52,586 bases of DNA, taken from assembly GCA_017631885.1 (NCBI GenBank), contig JAGBSH010000006.1:1-52586 (forward strand). Reading direction: 5' to 3'. This document shows positions 27,474-35,817 of the stretch, piece after piece. How positions within the stretch are numbered: the first letter of the stretch is position 1; the number at the start of each line of letters is the position of its first letter. The stretch comes from Fibrobacteraceae bacterium. GTDB lineage: Bacteria > Fibrobacterota > Fibrobacteria > Fibrobacterales > Fibrobacteraceae. The notes under the pieces are model-generated. The model was not told where the DNA came from, did no database searches, and worked only from the letters and a program-made list of their open reading frames with translations. Both the position numbers and the translations under genes were made by a program.

Positions 27474-28072
27474 CCTCTAAAACGCTTTTGGTAATTGCTA
27501 CTGGAAATGCTGGAAAAATCCGGGATTTTGCTGGAATTCTTGGAACAGAACGTTTTGAATACAAGACGCTCAAAGATATTGGTTTTGATTCTGATATTGA
27601 AGAAAATGCCGAAACATTTGCAGGGAATGCTAAAATTAAAGCGAAGGTTGTGGCTGAATTTTTACATAAGAAAAATGTAGAAGCTTGGGTTTTAGCTGAT
27701 GATTCAGGTTTAGAAGTTTTTGCTTTAAATGGAGCCCCTGGTGTTTATTCTGCTCGTTATTCCGGAGAACACGGAAACGATGAGTCGAATAATGAATTGC
27801 TCTTGAAAAATTTAGAAGGAATAGAAGACCGTTCGGCAAGGTATTATTGTGCTTTGGCTTTACTTCATTCTTCTACACCAAATAATGAACCCGAAATTTT
27901 TGAAGGCGAATGCAGAGGAAATATTGGTAGAGAACCTGTTGGAAATCTTGGTTTTGGCTATGACCCTCTTTTTATTCCGAATGGTTTTTCTACAACATTT
28001 GCCCAAATGGAAATTTCTGAAAAGAAAAATTTGAGTCATCGTGGTTCAGCGATTCGTAAGCTCCCATTTTAG
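27470..28072 (+). CDS. rdgB: XTP/dITP pyrophosphatase (HAM1/RdgB family)
   Basis: Hydrolyses non-canonical purine triphosphates such as dITP and XTP, keeping them out of DNA. The ATG overlaps the cysS stop as ATGA, so translation is probably coupled; an upstream in-frame start is less likely. 200 residues. Family motifs: VIATGNAGKIRDF, WVLADDSGLEVFALNGAPG, ARYSGEHGND, GFGYDPLFIP and LSHRGSAIRKL. Followed by an intrinsic terminator. Confidence 0.95.
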   Translation: MTSKTLLVIATGNAGKIRDFAGILGTERFEYKTLKDIGFDSDIEENAETFAGNAKIKAKVVAEFLHKKNVEAWVLADDSGLEVFALNGAPGVYSARYSGEHGNDESNNELLLKNLEGIEDRSARYYCALALLHSSTPNNEPEIFEGECRGNIGREPVGNLGFGYDPLFIPNGFSTTFAQMEISEKKNLSHRGSAIRKLPF

Positions 28073-28089
28073 TTTATTTTAAATGGATT

Positions 28090-28111
28090 GGCTTGAATTT
28101 CAGCCTTTTTT
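28090..28111 (+). terminator. Terminator after cysS-rdgB
   Basis: GGCT and GAA pair with TTC and AGCC around a one-base bulge, followed by six T (28106-28111). It lies 18 bases past the rdgB stop. Confidence 0.65.
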
Positions 28112-28176
28112 GAAGGGGCGTTCAGTAATTATGGCAAAGTAAAAGAAGTCACTTTTTGCTTTTTATAAAAGAAGTA

Positions 28177-28204
28177 TTGGAAGTGTCTGCAAATTTGCTA
28201 TCTT
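28177..28204 (+). promoter_or_regulatory. Candidate promoter of malic enzyme gene
   Basis: TTGGAA (28177-28182), 16-base spacer, TATCTT (28199-28204), giving a leader of about 45 bases. The same TTGGAA-N16-TAT pattern is found at 34085-34112. Confidence 0.5.
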
Positions 28205-28255
28205 TGGGCGTGAAAAATACGTGTTTTAAACGCTTTTTTCCTAAAGGACGAAGAA

Positions 28256-29530
28256 ATGAGTAAATTGAAAGAAGAAGCTTTAGCTTATCATGCGGCTGGA
28301 ACTCCAGGCAAAATAGCTGTTGTTCCAACGAAACCTCATACAACACAAAAAGATTTAGGTCTAGCATATACTCCAGGTGTTGCAGAACCTTGTTTAGAAA
28401 TTGAAAAAAATCCAGAACTTGCCTACGAATATACAACTAAAGGTAATTTGGTCGCAGTTATTTCTAACGGAACTGCTGTCTTAGGTTTAGGTAATATTGG
28501 TGCTTTGGCTGGAAAACCAGTTATGGAAGGCAAGGGACTTTTGTTTAAAGTCTATGCAGGCGTTGATGTTTTTGATATTGAAATCAATGAAACCGATCCA
28601 AAGAAATTTGTTGAAGTAGTGAAAGCGATTGCTCCGACTTTTGGCGGCATTAATTTAGAAGATATTAAAGCTCCAGAATGTTTTGAAATTGAAGATCGTT
28701 TAAAAGCAGAATTAGATATTCCTGTAATGCACGATGACCAACATGGAACGGCTATTATTTCTGCTGCCGGTATTTTGAATGCGTTAGAAGTTGTTGGTAA
28801 AAAATTAGAAGATGTTAAAATGGTTGTAAGTGGTGCAGGGGCAGCAGCTTCTGCTTGCACAAAACTTTATCTTTCTCTTGGTCTAAAGAAAGAAAATCTT
28901 TTAATGCTTGATAGTCAAGGTGTTATCCGTAAAGACAGAGAAAAATTGAGTGAACCAAAGAAAATTTTTGCAACGGATCGCACAGATGCTTATACATTAG
29001 CAGATGCTTTAAAAGGCGCAGATGTTTTCCTCGGTGTTTCTAAAGCAAATGTTTTAACTCGTGAAATGATTCGTTCTATGGCAGACAAGCCAATTGTTTT
29101 TGCTTGTGCAAACCCTAATCCAGAAATTACTTACGAAGAAGCAAAAGCTTCTCGTGATGATTTGATTTTAGGAACGGGTCGTTCTGATTACCCAAACCAA
29201 GTGAATAACGTTCTTGCGTTCCCATATATTTTCCGTGGTGCATTAGATGTTCGTGCTACAACTATTAACGAAGAAATGAAACACGCTGCTGTTTATGCTA
29301 TTGCACGAGTCGCTCGCGAAGAAATCCCGGCAGAAATTCAAAAGCAACACAATTTAGAAGGTTTGACTTTTGGCCCAGAATACTTGATCCCAAAACCTTG
29401 GGACCCAAGATTGCTTCCTGAAGTCGCATTAGCGGTAGCGAAAGCTGCTGTTGATAGTGGTGTTGCTCGTAAACCAATCACTGATTGGGACGCTTACAGA
29501 GAAAAATTAATTTCTATGAAACGCGTTTAA
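28256..29530 (+). CDS. Malic enzyme (short bacterial type)
   Basis: Oxidative decarboxylation of malate to pyruvate with reduction of NAD(P). The 424 residues lack the phosphotransacetylase-like extension of long MaeB proteins. Motifs: [62 protein letters not shown] (metal and substrate residues), the Rossmann segment [14 protein letters not shown], and [21 protein letters not shown] precedes the ATG by eight bases. In a succinate-producing fermenter it would link the malate pool to pyruvate. Cofactor preference is not readable with certainty. Confidence 0.93.
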   Translation: MSKLKEEALAYHAAGTPGKIAVVPTKPHTTQKDLGLAYTPGVAEPCLEIEKNPELAYEYTTKGNLVAVISNGTAVLGLGNIGALAGKPVMEGKGLLFKVYAGVDVFDIEINETDPKKFVEVVKAIAPTFGGINLEDIKAPECFEIEDRLKAELDIPVMHDDQHGTAIISAAGILNALEVVGKKLEDVKMVVSGAGAAASACTKLYLSLGLKKENLLMLDSQGVIRKDREKLSEPKKIFATDRTDAYTLADALKGADVFLGVSKANVLTREMIRSMADKPIVFACANPNPEITYEEAKASRDDLILGTGRSDYPNQVNNVLAFPYIFRGALDVRATTINEEMKHAAVYAIARVAREEIPAEIQKQHNLEGLTFGPEYLIPKPWDPRLLPEVALAVAKAAVDSGVARKPITDWDAYREKLISMKRV

Positions 29531-29550
29531 ATCTATTTCTTTTTTCTTTA

Positions 29551-29591
29551 AAATCCCCGTAAACCTTAATGTGTTTGCTGGGATTTTTTTT
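29551..29591 (+). terminator. Terminator of the malic enzyme gene
   Basis: AAATCCC and GTAAAC on the left pair with GTTTGC and GGGATTT on the right across an internal mismatch, with a short loop, followed by eight T in total. Confidence 0.8.
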
Positions 29592-29626
29592 GTAAATTTC
29601 TTGGTGTTATTTTAAATGGAGTTTTT

Positions 29627-30565
29627 ATGCGTTGTCTTGTAACGGGTGGTGCTGGTTTTTTAGGAAGTCATCTTTGTGAACGGTTGTTAAATGATGGTCA
29701 TGAAGTGATTTGTTTAGATAACTATTTTACAGGCAGACTTGCAAATATTGCTCATTTACGAGATAATAAAAATTTTGAAGTAATCCGCCACGATGTTACA
29801 GAACCAATTCTTTTAGAAGTTGATAGAATTTTTAATTTAGCTTGCCCTGCAAGCCCGGTACATTATCAACACAACCCGGTAAAAACGATTAAAACAAGTG
29901 TTATGGGTGCAATAAATATGCTTGGTATGGCTAAGCGAGTTCATGCAAGAATTTTGCAAGCTAGCACAAGTGAAATTTATGGAGATCCAGTTGTTCACCC
30001 GCAAAAAGAAGATTATTGGGGAAACGTTAATCCTATTGGAATTCGCAGTTGTTATGACGAAGGAAAACGAGTCGCTGAAACGCTTTTTATGGATTACCAC
30101 AGGCAAAATAAGGTAGATATTCGTATTGTCCGTATTTTTAATACTTATGGTCCAAGAATGCTCCCTAATGATGGACGCGTTGTCAGTAATTTCATTGTGC
30201 AAGCCTTAAAAGGAGAACCTATTACGATTTATGGCGATGGCACGCAAACGCGCAGTTTTTGCTATGTAGATGATTTAATTGAAGCGTTTGTAAAAATGAT
30301 GGAGCAAGAAAATATTATCGGGCCAGTGAATGTCGGAAATCCTGGCGAATTTACTATGCTTGATTTAGCAAATGAAGTTCTTGCTTTAACGGGCTCTAAA
30401 AGCAAGATTGTTTATAAAGAATTGCCTGGCGATGACCCGAAAATGCGTAAGCCAGATATTAGTCTTGCTAAATCTCAATTAAATTGGGAACCTAAAATAC
30501 CTTTGCAAGAAGGCCTTAAGAAAACAATTACTTACTTTGAAAATCTTTTAAGTGTGTCAAAGTAA
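29627..30565 (+). CDS. UDP-glucuronate decarboxylase (UDP-xylose synthase)
   Basis: Extended short-chain dehydrogenase converting UDP-glucuronate to UDP-xylose with bound NAD. Nucleotide-binding glycines in [12 protein letters not shown], then [24 protein letters not shown] is the UXS signature. The catalytic Ser/Tyr/Lys are in [10 protein letters not shown] and [19 protein letters not shown] and [15 protein letters not shown] follow. 312 residues matches soluble bacterial UXS. GGAG lies six bases before the ATG. UDP-xylose would feed glycan synthesis; no glycan cluster surrounds it here. Its 3' end overlaps convergent nth by nine bases. Confidence 0.93.
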   Translation: MRCLVTGGAGFLGSHLCERLLNDGHEVICLDNYFTGRLANIAHLRDNKNFEVIRHDVTEPILLEVDRIFNLACPASPVHYQHNPVKTIKTSVMGAINMLGMAKRVHARILQASTSEIYGDPVVHPQKEDYWGNVNPIGIRSCYDEGKRVAETLFMDYHRQNKVDIRIVRIFNTYGPRMLPNDGRVVSNFIVQALKGEPITIYGDGTQTRSFCYVDDLIEAFVKMMEQENIIGPVNVGNPGEFTMLDLANEVLALTGSKSKIVYKELPGDDPKMRKPDISLAKSQLNWEPKIPLQEGLKKTITYFENLLSVSK

Positions 30566-31171
30566 ACTGCAAATAGGGCAGAGTTCGGGTTTATGCCCAC
30601 GAGCTTTGCAATACGTGCGGCCAAAGTAAATAATTTGCAAATGCAATTTTTCCCAATTTTCTTTAGGAAAAATTTTTTTGAGGTCGCTTTCTGTTTTTTC
30701 AACAGATTCACCATTACTTAAGCCCCAACGCTTTGCAAGGCGATGAATATGAGTGTCTACTGGGAACGCAGGGATTTTAAAAATATGACTCATAACAACA
30801 CTTGCTGTTTTGTGGCCCACGCCTGGCAGTTGCTCTAATTCATCAAAAGTTTGCGGTACTTTGCCGTTATGTTTTTCTAAAAGGATTTTTGAAAGCGTAA
30901 AAATGTTGTGGCTTTTTGTATTAAAAAAGCCACAAGGCTTTATTATTTCTGCAATTTCTGATTCTCCAAGTTGCAACATTTTTTGTGGAGAATTTGCTTT
31001 TTTAAAAAGGACTTGAGTGACTTGATTGACTCTTGCATCTGTACATTGTGCACTCAATAAAACGGCAATTAAAAATGTGTAAGCATTAGTGTGATTTAAA
31101 GGAATAGGTGGACAAGGAAACAAATGGTCTAATGTTTCTGTTATAAAAGCAATGCGTTCTTTTTTGTTCAT
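30557..31171 (-). CDS. nth: Endonuclease III-like DNA glycosylase, incomplete Fe-S motif
   Basis: Base-excision glycosylase/AP lyase for oxidised pyrimidines, 204 residues. The HhH-GPD core is complete: [15 protein letters not shown], the hairpin [13 protein letters not shown] with the catalytic Lys, and [15 protein letters not shown] with the catalytic Asp. The C-terminus reads [18 protein letters not shown] and stops. Classical Nth has C-x6-C-x2-C-x5-C, whereas here only three cysteines are present (spacing 9 and 2) and the fourth is absent. The start overlaps the cysE stop (ATGA). Family is certain; cluster status is doubtful. Confidence 0.93.
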   Translation of the reverse strand: MNKKERIAFITETLDHLFPCPPIPLNHTNAYTFLIAVLLSAQCTDARVNQVTQVLFKKANSPQKMLQLGESEIAEIIKPCGFFNTKSHNIFTLSKILLEKHNGKVPQTFDELEQLPGVGHKTASVVMSHIFKIPAFPVDTHIHRLAKRWGLSNGESVEKTESDLKKIFPKENWEKLHLQIIYFGRTYCKARGHKPELCPICSLL

Positions 31172-31956
31172 TTAGCGTCTTGCGTAAAATCTTGTTGCAT
31201 GTTAAAACTAGGCATTTCATCTTTTGGGTGTCCTACTTCAACAGCCGGGACTCCAGCAAAAGTAGTATGCGAAGGAACATCGCCTAAAACCACGGCGCCC
31301 GCTCCAATTTTCGCGCCATCACCAATATGGATATTGCCTAAGAGTTGGGCGTGCGCACCAAGCATCACACCATCTCCGACTTTTGGGTGACGATCACCGC
31401 ATTCATTACCTGTTCCGCCAAGAGTAACACCGTGTAATATAGAAACGTTGTTTCCAATAACAGCTGTTTCCCCAATCACAATATTTGTTGCGTGGTCAAT
31501 TAAAAGCCCATGGCCAATCTGAGCGGCTGGATGAATGTCCATTCCAAATTTTCTGCTGATAATACTTTGGAACATTTTTGCTGTAAAACGTTCGTTATTT
31601 TCCCACAAGGCATGAGCGATTCGGTATGCTTGCAAACCTTGAAAGCCTTTGAAAAATAGCAATGGCTCTAAATAACCTAGGCAAGCTGGGTCACGTAAAA
31701 CGGTAGCCACTAAATCTTTTTTTGCGCATTCTAAAATTTCAGGAAATTTTTCAAAGCAGGAATTGATAAGTGTTTCTAGTTTTTCCCTGTTAATGATTTC
31801 GCCAGCAAGCCCGCAAGCAAGAGTAACAGTAAGCATTTCTTTGAAAGAATCTTTCAATAAAATTTGTTCTTGAAGCATAGGCGATGCGAAAGGTTCATTT
31901 TGATTGAAACTTTCTGCTTCTTGCTTTAAACGTATTGTCAGTTCTTCAATAGTCAC
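31168..31956 (-). CDS. cysE: Serine O-acetyltransferase
   Basis: Acetylates serine with acetyl-CoA, the first step of cysteine synthesis. The start is GTG at 31956 with AGAGG seven bases ahead; 262 residues. An N-terminal helical domain (about 1-140, with RDPACLGYLEPLLFFKGFQ) precedes a left-handed beta-helix of hexapeptide repeats: DIHPAAQIGHGLLIDHATN, IGETAVIGNNVSILHGVTLG, and so on. Active-site His residues are in HPAAQIGHG and IDHATN. Third gene of a four-gene minus-strand run, overlapping nth. Confidence 0.94.
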   Translation of the reverse strand: MTIEELTIRLKQEAESFNQNEPFASPMLQEQILLKDSFKEMLTVTLACGLAGEIINREKLETLINSCFEKFPEILECAKKDLVATVLRDPACLGYLEPLLFFKGFQGLQAYRIAHALWENNERFTAKMFQSIISRKFGMDIHPAAQIGHGLLIDHATNIVIGETAVIGNNVSILHGVTLGGTGNECGDRHPKVGDGVMLGAHAQLLGNIHIGDGAKIGAGAVVLGDVPSHTTFAGVPAVEVGHPKDEMPSFNMQQDFTQDAK

Positions 31957-32008
31957 AATAAACCTCTTTCTTCACCAACAGAAATATAAAATATTGAACT
32001 TTTACTTT

Positions 32009-32374
32009 TTACAATTTAACTCGATTTGGGAGCGGTTTGAAATACCCATTTTTTCGTAATTGGGCAAAAACTTTAGGTAAATCATTTTCATCTATTTTTT
32101 CCATATCTTTTAATATGTCATCAGAAATTCTTTTTTGTAATTGGAAAGCAAATGGAATATCATTTTTTTGCGAGCGGAACCAAGCCACTTTTAATTTTTC
32201 AAAGAAACTTTTCCATGGAAACAAATCTTCTATAGAAAGGAAAAAAACGCGAGGGAGCAAACTGTCTGTTGCCTCTAATTTTATGTCGCCATTTTTGGCA
32301 CAATCAACTAAAAATGCAATACGAGTTTTGTTATCAGTAGCTTTTTGTGCAGGGATTTCTAATAAAATAGGCAT
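32009..32374 (-). CDS. Small protein of unknown function
   Basis: Not recognised. 121 residues, mixed charge, no signal peptide or membrane helix. It begins MPILLEIPAQKATDNKTRIAF and has a positively charged C-terminal half ending PLPNRVKL. No strong ribosome site is visible, but it starts 13 bases after the stop of the upstream gene and ends 52 bases before cysE, so it probably sits in that operon. Coding character is ordinary; function unknown. Confidence 0.65.
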   Translation of the reverse strand: MPILLEIPAQKATDNKTRIAFLVDCAKNGDIKLEATDSLLPRVFFLSIEDLFPWKSFFEKLKVAWFRSQKNDIPFAFQLQKRISDDILKDMEKIDENDLPKVFAQLRKNGYFKPLPNRVKL

Positions 32375-32387
32375 AACAATAATCTAA

Positions 32388-32879
32388 TTAAAGTTCTACA
32401 ATGTAAGCAATGTTCCAAAGCAAATTAGTAGAGGAAGAATTGATAGGTTTAAAAACAGGGTATAGTGTTGTTAGTTTAAAGCCAAATAAATTAGCCGAAA
32501 GAGCTAAAGAAATGTCTATGTATTCTTTGTGGTTGAAATTCCATAAAGAATGGGTGTTGTTGGCTTGATTGAAAGCTTGGTTCCTTTTGTTTGGTGCTTT
32601 TGCATAAAGGTGCCCGCAAGAAACGCCGGCATCAAGAGAAAAGGGAAGTTCATCGAAAAAGCGATAAGCAATAGTCCCGCGATAAGTCATCCAAAAATCA
32701 TTTGTTTCTTGTTTTATACCCATTCCTTCTAGTTGAAAAACAAATGCGTCTAATCGGAATGCTCCGACTAGAGCTACAGGAACATGCCTACCAGTAGAAA
32801 GTCCAACTTCAAAAATTGGAGCGGCATTTATTGCTGAAACAGCCAGTACAAAAAAGAAAATGTGGAAAATATTTTTCAC
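32388..32879 (-). CDS. Exported, probable outer-membrane barrel-type protein
   Basis: 163 residues with a clear signal peptide (MKNIFHIFFFVLAVSAINAA). The remainder has alternating aromatic and hydrophobic residues and short turns (IAYRFFDELPFSLDAGVSCG, YIDISLALSANLFGFKLTT) and ends near an aliphatic strand (NLLWNIAYIVEL). This fits a small porin-like or outer-membrane beta-barrel, but no named family is recognised. First gene of the operon running to nth; divergent from pdxB with only 31 bases between. Confidence 0.7.
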   Translation of the reverse strand: MKNIFHIFFFVLAVSAINAAPIFEVGLSTGRHVPVALVGAFRLDAFVFQLEGMGIKQETNDFWMTYRGTIAYRFFDELPFSLDAGVSCGHLYAKAPNKRNQAFNQANNTHSLWNFNHKEYIDISLALSANLFGFKLTTLYPVFKPINSSSTNLLWNIAYIVEL

Positions 32880-32910
32880 GCCTTAAAAATAGAAAGCTAG
32901 ATTGTAAGAC

Positions 32911-34050
32911 ATGAAACAAAAGTTGCGAATTGTAGCCGATGAAGCGATTCCTTTCTTAAAAGGAGTGTTAGAACCTTTTGCAGAAATGCTTTATTTGCCA
33001 GGAAACGCAATTTCAAAAAAAAATGTAGAAAATGCAGACGCTTTATTAGTTCGGACAAGAACTAGTTGTAATGCAGAACTTTTAGAAAATTCTTCTGTAA
33101 AAATGATTGCTACAGCAACCATTGGAATGGATCATTTAGACAAATCTTTTTTAGAAAGGCAAGGAATTTTTTACACGAATGCTCCTGCTTGTAATGCAGA
33201 CAGTGTAGTTCAATATTTTACAGCTGCGTTATTAGAAATGTGTGAAAGACAAAAAAAAGATTTTCGAGATATGACTTTAGGAATTGTTGGCGTTGGAAAT
33301 ATTGGAAGTAGAATTTTTCAAATTGGAAAAATTCTTGGCATGCGCGTTTTGTGTTGTGATTTGCCAAAGCAAGAACAAGGAAATTTTGAGATAGGGGTTT
33401 CTTTTAAAACGATTTGTGAAGAATCAGATGTTATAACATTTCACACGCCATTAACAAGAACCGGACTTTTTCCAACATATCACATGTTTAATGAAAATGC
33501 TTTGTCTTGGGTAAAGAAACCTTTTTGGTTGTTTAATGCTTCAAGAGGAGAAGTTGTTTCTGAAAAGGCTTTAAAATGGGCAATAGAAACAGGAACTTGC
33601 TCAGTGGCTGTGATAGATGTTTTTGAAAATGAACCTACTATTCATAAAAGTTTTTTAGAAAAAGTTTCTATAGCAACACCTCATATTGCTGGCTATAGTT
33701 TAGATGGTAAAGCGAATGCAACATCCCAGATTGTGCAGCAGGTGGCTTCATTTTTTGATATACCTGAATTAAAAACATTTAATGTTGAACTTCAAGATAC
33801 TGACAAAAAATGGGTTATTGATTTTAAAGAGATAAATACACTTGTTGGGCAAATACAAAAAGTTTATCGATTAAGTTATGATATTAATCAAGATGATTTT
33901 TTATTGAGAAAAAATCCAGAACAATTTGAATGGTTTAGAAAAAATTATCCGAAACGCCGAGAACCCAAAGCCTATAAGATTTTAATTCAGAACTTTTTAC
34001 CAGAAACAAAAGAGATTTTAGAAAAATTAGGTTTTGTTATTGAAAATTAA
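32911..34050 (+). CDS. pdxB: Erythronate-4-phosphate dehydrogenase
   Basis: Second step of the DXP-independent pyridoxal phosphate pathway, oxidising 4-phosphoerythronate. Two-domain D-2-hydroxyacid dehydrogenase, 379 residues. N-terminal LRIVADEAIPFLKGVL and LLVRTRTSCN; catalytic region ATATIGMDHLD; Rossmann motif LGIVGVGNIGSRI; NASRGEVV with the Arg; AVIDVFENEP with the Glu; ATPHIAGYSLDGKANAT with the His. The C-terminal extension (about 290-379) matches the PdxB dimerisation domain and separates it from SerA. Ribosome site weak; a TAGATT -10-like box at 32898 would give a very short leader. Confidence 0.92.
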   Translation: MKQKLRIVADEAIPFLKGVLEPFAEMLYLPGNAISKKNVENADALLVRTRTSCNAELLENSSVKMIATATIGMDHLDKSFLERQGIFYTNAPACNADSVVQYFTAALLEMCERQKKDFRDMTLGIVGVGNIGSRIFQIGKILGMRVLCCDLPKQEQGNFEIGVSFKTICEESDVITFHTPLTRTGLFPTYHMFNENALSWVKKPFWLFNASRGEVVSEKALKWAIETGTCSVAVIDVFENEPTIHKSFLEKVSIATPHIAGYSLDGKANATSQIVQQVASFFDIPELKTFNVELQDTDKKWVIDFKEINTLVGQIQKVYRLSYDINQDDFLLRKNPEQFEWFRKNYPKRREPKAYKILIQNFLPETKEILEKLGFVIEN

Positions 34051-34084
34051 AGAATGATTTTTAAGTGGTTTTAAAATTCTGCAA

Positions 34085-34112
34085 TTGGAAAATTTTAGGA
34101 AAGTGCTATTTT
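34085..34112 (+). promoter_or_regulatory. Candidate promoter of the DUF3078 gene
   Basis: TTGGAA (34085-34090), 16-base spacer, TATTTT (34107-34112) in the context GTGCTATTTTTT. Same boxes and spacing as before the malic enzyme gene. Confidence 0.5.
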
Positions 34113-34140
34113 TTAATAAATATTTTTTACGAGGTGTAAA

Positions 34141-34998
34141 ATGAAAAAGAAATTTTTGGCCTTGGCAGCTATTTTAGTTGCAGGTGTTACTTCTCTCCAT
34201 GCAGAAAATGGAATGTTCTCTGGATTTCTTCCAGAAAATTGGACGGCCGATGTAGTTGCTTCTATGAAGTATACTCGTCATTATTACAATAACTGGAGTG
34301 AAGATGGAACAAATACATCTGTTTGGCTTTTCCGCTATGATGCAGACGTTCAAGGAAATTGGAAATATGCAAATTGGCGTAACCTTATCAATTTAGCTTG
34401 GGGCCAAAATTACACAAAAGGGAACGGTACTCGCAAATCAGAAGACAAAATTTTCTGGGAAAGTACTGTAGATTTTAATTTGTTCAAATATGTTAAGCCT
34501 TATCTTGGCGGCCGTTTTGAATCCCAATTCATGAAAGGTTATACTTACGATGATGAAGGGAACAGAACACCAATATCTTCATTTATGGACCCAGCTTATG
34601 TCACACAATTTGCTGGTCTTGCTTATGTGCCAAACGATATGTTCTCACAACGTCTTGCTTTTGCTAATCGTATGACTATTTCTGATTGGTATGGTTTTGC
34701 TGATGACCCAGACACAAAGAAACGTGAAGGTTTCCGCGATGAACCAGGTCTTGAAAGTATTACTGAATTTAAATACGGCTTTATGGACATTGCTTCATTT
34801 AAGAGCCGTTTGTGGGCTTTCGTGAACTTTGAAGGCGTTGAAGAAATTGATGGCCGTTGGGAAAATACTCTTGCTGTAATGTTGACACCATTTATTGAAA
34901 TTTCAATTGGTGTTGAACTCTTCTATGACAAAGATTTAGACGAAGATATGCAATACAAAGATTCAATGTTGTTTGGCTTGACCTGGCGTTGGTTCTAA
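34141..34998 (+). CDS. DUF3078-family exported protein
   Basis: 285 residues with signal peptide MKKKFLALAAILVAGVTSLHA. The mature part starts with an aromatic-rich segment (YTRHYYNNWSEDGTN, WRNLINLAWGQNYTKGNG, KSEDKIFWESTVDF) and ends LFGLTWRWF, with a terminal Phe, as in outer-membrane barrels. It resembles DUF3078 proteins of Bacteroidota and Fibrobacterota, whose role is not established. GAGG six bases before the ATG and the codon choice suggest good expression. Its terminator lies inside the convergent gene, whose 3' end overlaps it by 36 bases. Confidence 0.82.
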   Translation: MKKKFLALAAILVAGVTSLHAENGMFSGFLPENWTADVVASMKYTRHYYNNWSEDGTNTSVWLFRYDADVQGNWKYANWRNLINLAWGQNYTKGNGTRKSEDKIFWESTVDFNLFKYVKPYLGGRFESQFMKGYTYDDEGNRTPISSFMDPAYVTQFAGLAYVPNDMFSQRLAFANRMTISDWYGFADDPDTKKREGFRDEPGLESITEFKYGFMDIASFKSRLWAFVNFEGVEEIDGRWENTLAVMLTPFIEISIGVELFYDKDLDEDMQYKDSMLFGLTWRWF

Positions 34999-35625
34999 TT
35001 GAGTTAAATACTGGATTGAATCTTCTACACTCCGTTCCCAAGCGTTTCGTTTGGAACGGAGTTTTTTTAATGACTCTTCATCACTCAGACTTTCTTCTCG
35101 ATATTGTTTTAATTCTTGATAGCCTTTTAAAAAATCTTGTGCTTTTTGAAAATCAGGAATGAGAGCTTGGAGTGAATTTTCAATTTTTTCATCTGAATAA
35201 AAGCGAAGAATGCCTGTAAGAGTTTTTGCAATAAATTCATTTTTATTTTCAGATAAAAATTCTTTTGCTTCTTCAAATTCAATAGGCGTTATAGAATCTA
35301 ACCAGGAGGCTTCTTTTTCAAATAAAGCATTGTCTAAAGCAAGAGCATCGGGAGTACGAGAAATACGAACTTGTTCTTCTATAAAAGGGCTGTAATCTTC
35401 TTTTGGCAAAGTTAAATTTTCGAGTCGGCAAAATTCAGTCAGTTTAATCAAGTTTCCTTTAGTAGGCTCGTTAAGCAAAGACTCTTTTAAAATGGCAAGT
35501 TTTACTGCTTTGGGCAAATTTTTGAAAGCAGGGTCTTTGTCGCTATTTAGCCGTAAATGGAGTTTGAAAATTCGGAAAATTAACAAAAGAATTAAGACTG
35601 AAAAAATAACAGTAAAAAGAGACAT
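34963..35625 (-). CDS. Membrane-anchored protein of unknown function
   Basis: 220 residues; GGAG five bases before the ATG. An N-terminal membrane helix (about 4-22, LFTVIFSVLILLLIFRIF) is followed by a charged, helix-rich cytoplasmic or periplasmic part (NKNEFIAKTLTGILRFYSDE, KKLRSKRNAWERSVED), possibly helical repeats. No family recognised. The last 12 codons overlap the DUF3078 coding region on the other strand, and codons for about 187-199 form the stem of that gene's terminator. It stands alone on the minus strand. Confidence 0.7.
   Translation of the reverse strand: MSLFTVIFSVLILLLIFRIFKLHLRLNSDKDPAFKNLPKAVKLAILKESLLNEPTKGNLIKLTEFCRLENLTLPKEDYSPFIEEQVRISRTPDALALDNALFEKEASWLDSITPIEFEEAKEFLSENKNEFIAKTLTGILRFYSDEKIENSLQALIPDFQKAQDFLKGYQELKQYREESLSDEESLKKLRSKRNAWERSVEDSIQYLTQLEPTPGQAKQH
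35029..35068 (+). terminator. Terminator of DUF3078 gene, embedded in opposing coding sequence
   Basis: 10-bp perfect stem ACTCCGTTCC / GGAACGGAGT (35029-35038 with 35053-35062) with a 14-base loop, followed by a T-tract at 35063-35068. It lies 31 bases past the DUF3078 stop, yet inside the reading frame of the minus-strand gene. Confidence 0.8.
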
Positions 35626-35817
35626 AAAAACTCCAAAAGAAAACTTAAAAGAATATAGTAATGTATTGATTGAAGTTTTTTCTGAATAAATTAAAAGAGA
35701 AAATTAAATTTGTTTTTTTGAAATCTTTTTTGTAAGTTCTTGTGTAATATTTTTGGCTATATCCCGGGCAGGGGCTGTTTTTAAACAGGCATGCGAATTT
35801 TTAACCGGGTGGCCAGA

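Noticed and set aside
35774-35787. CTGTTT-TT-AAACAG palindrome before the secretin gene
   Set aside because: Two-base loop and only six pairs; too short to call an operator without other copies.
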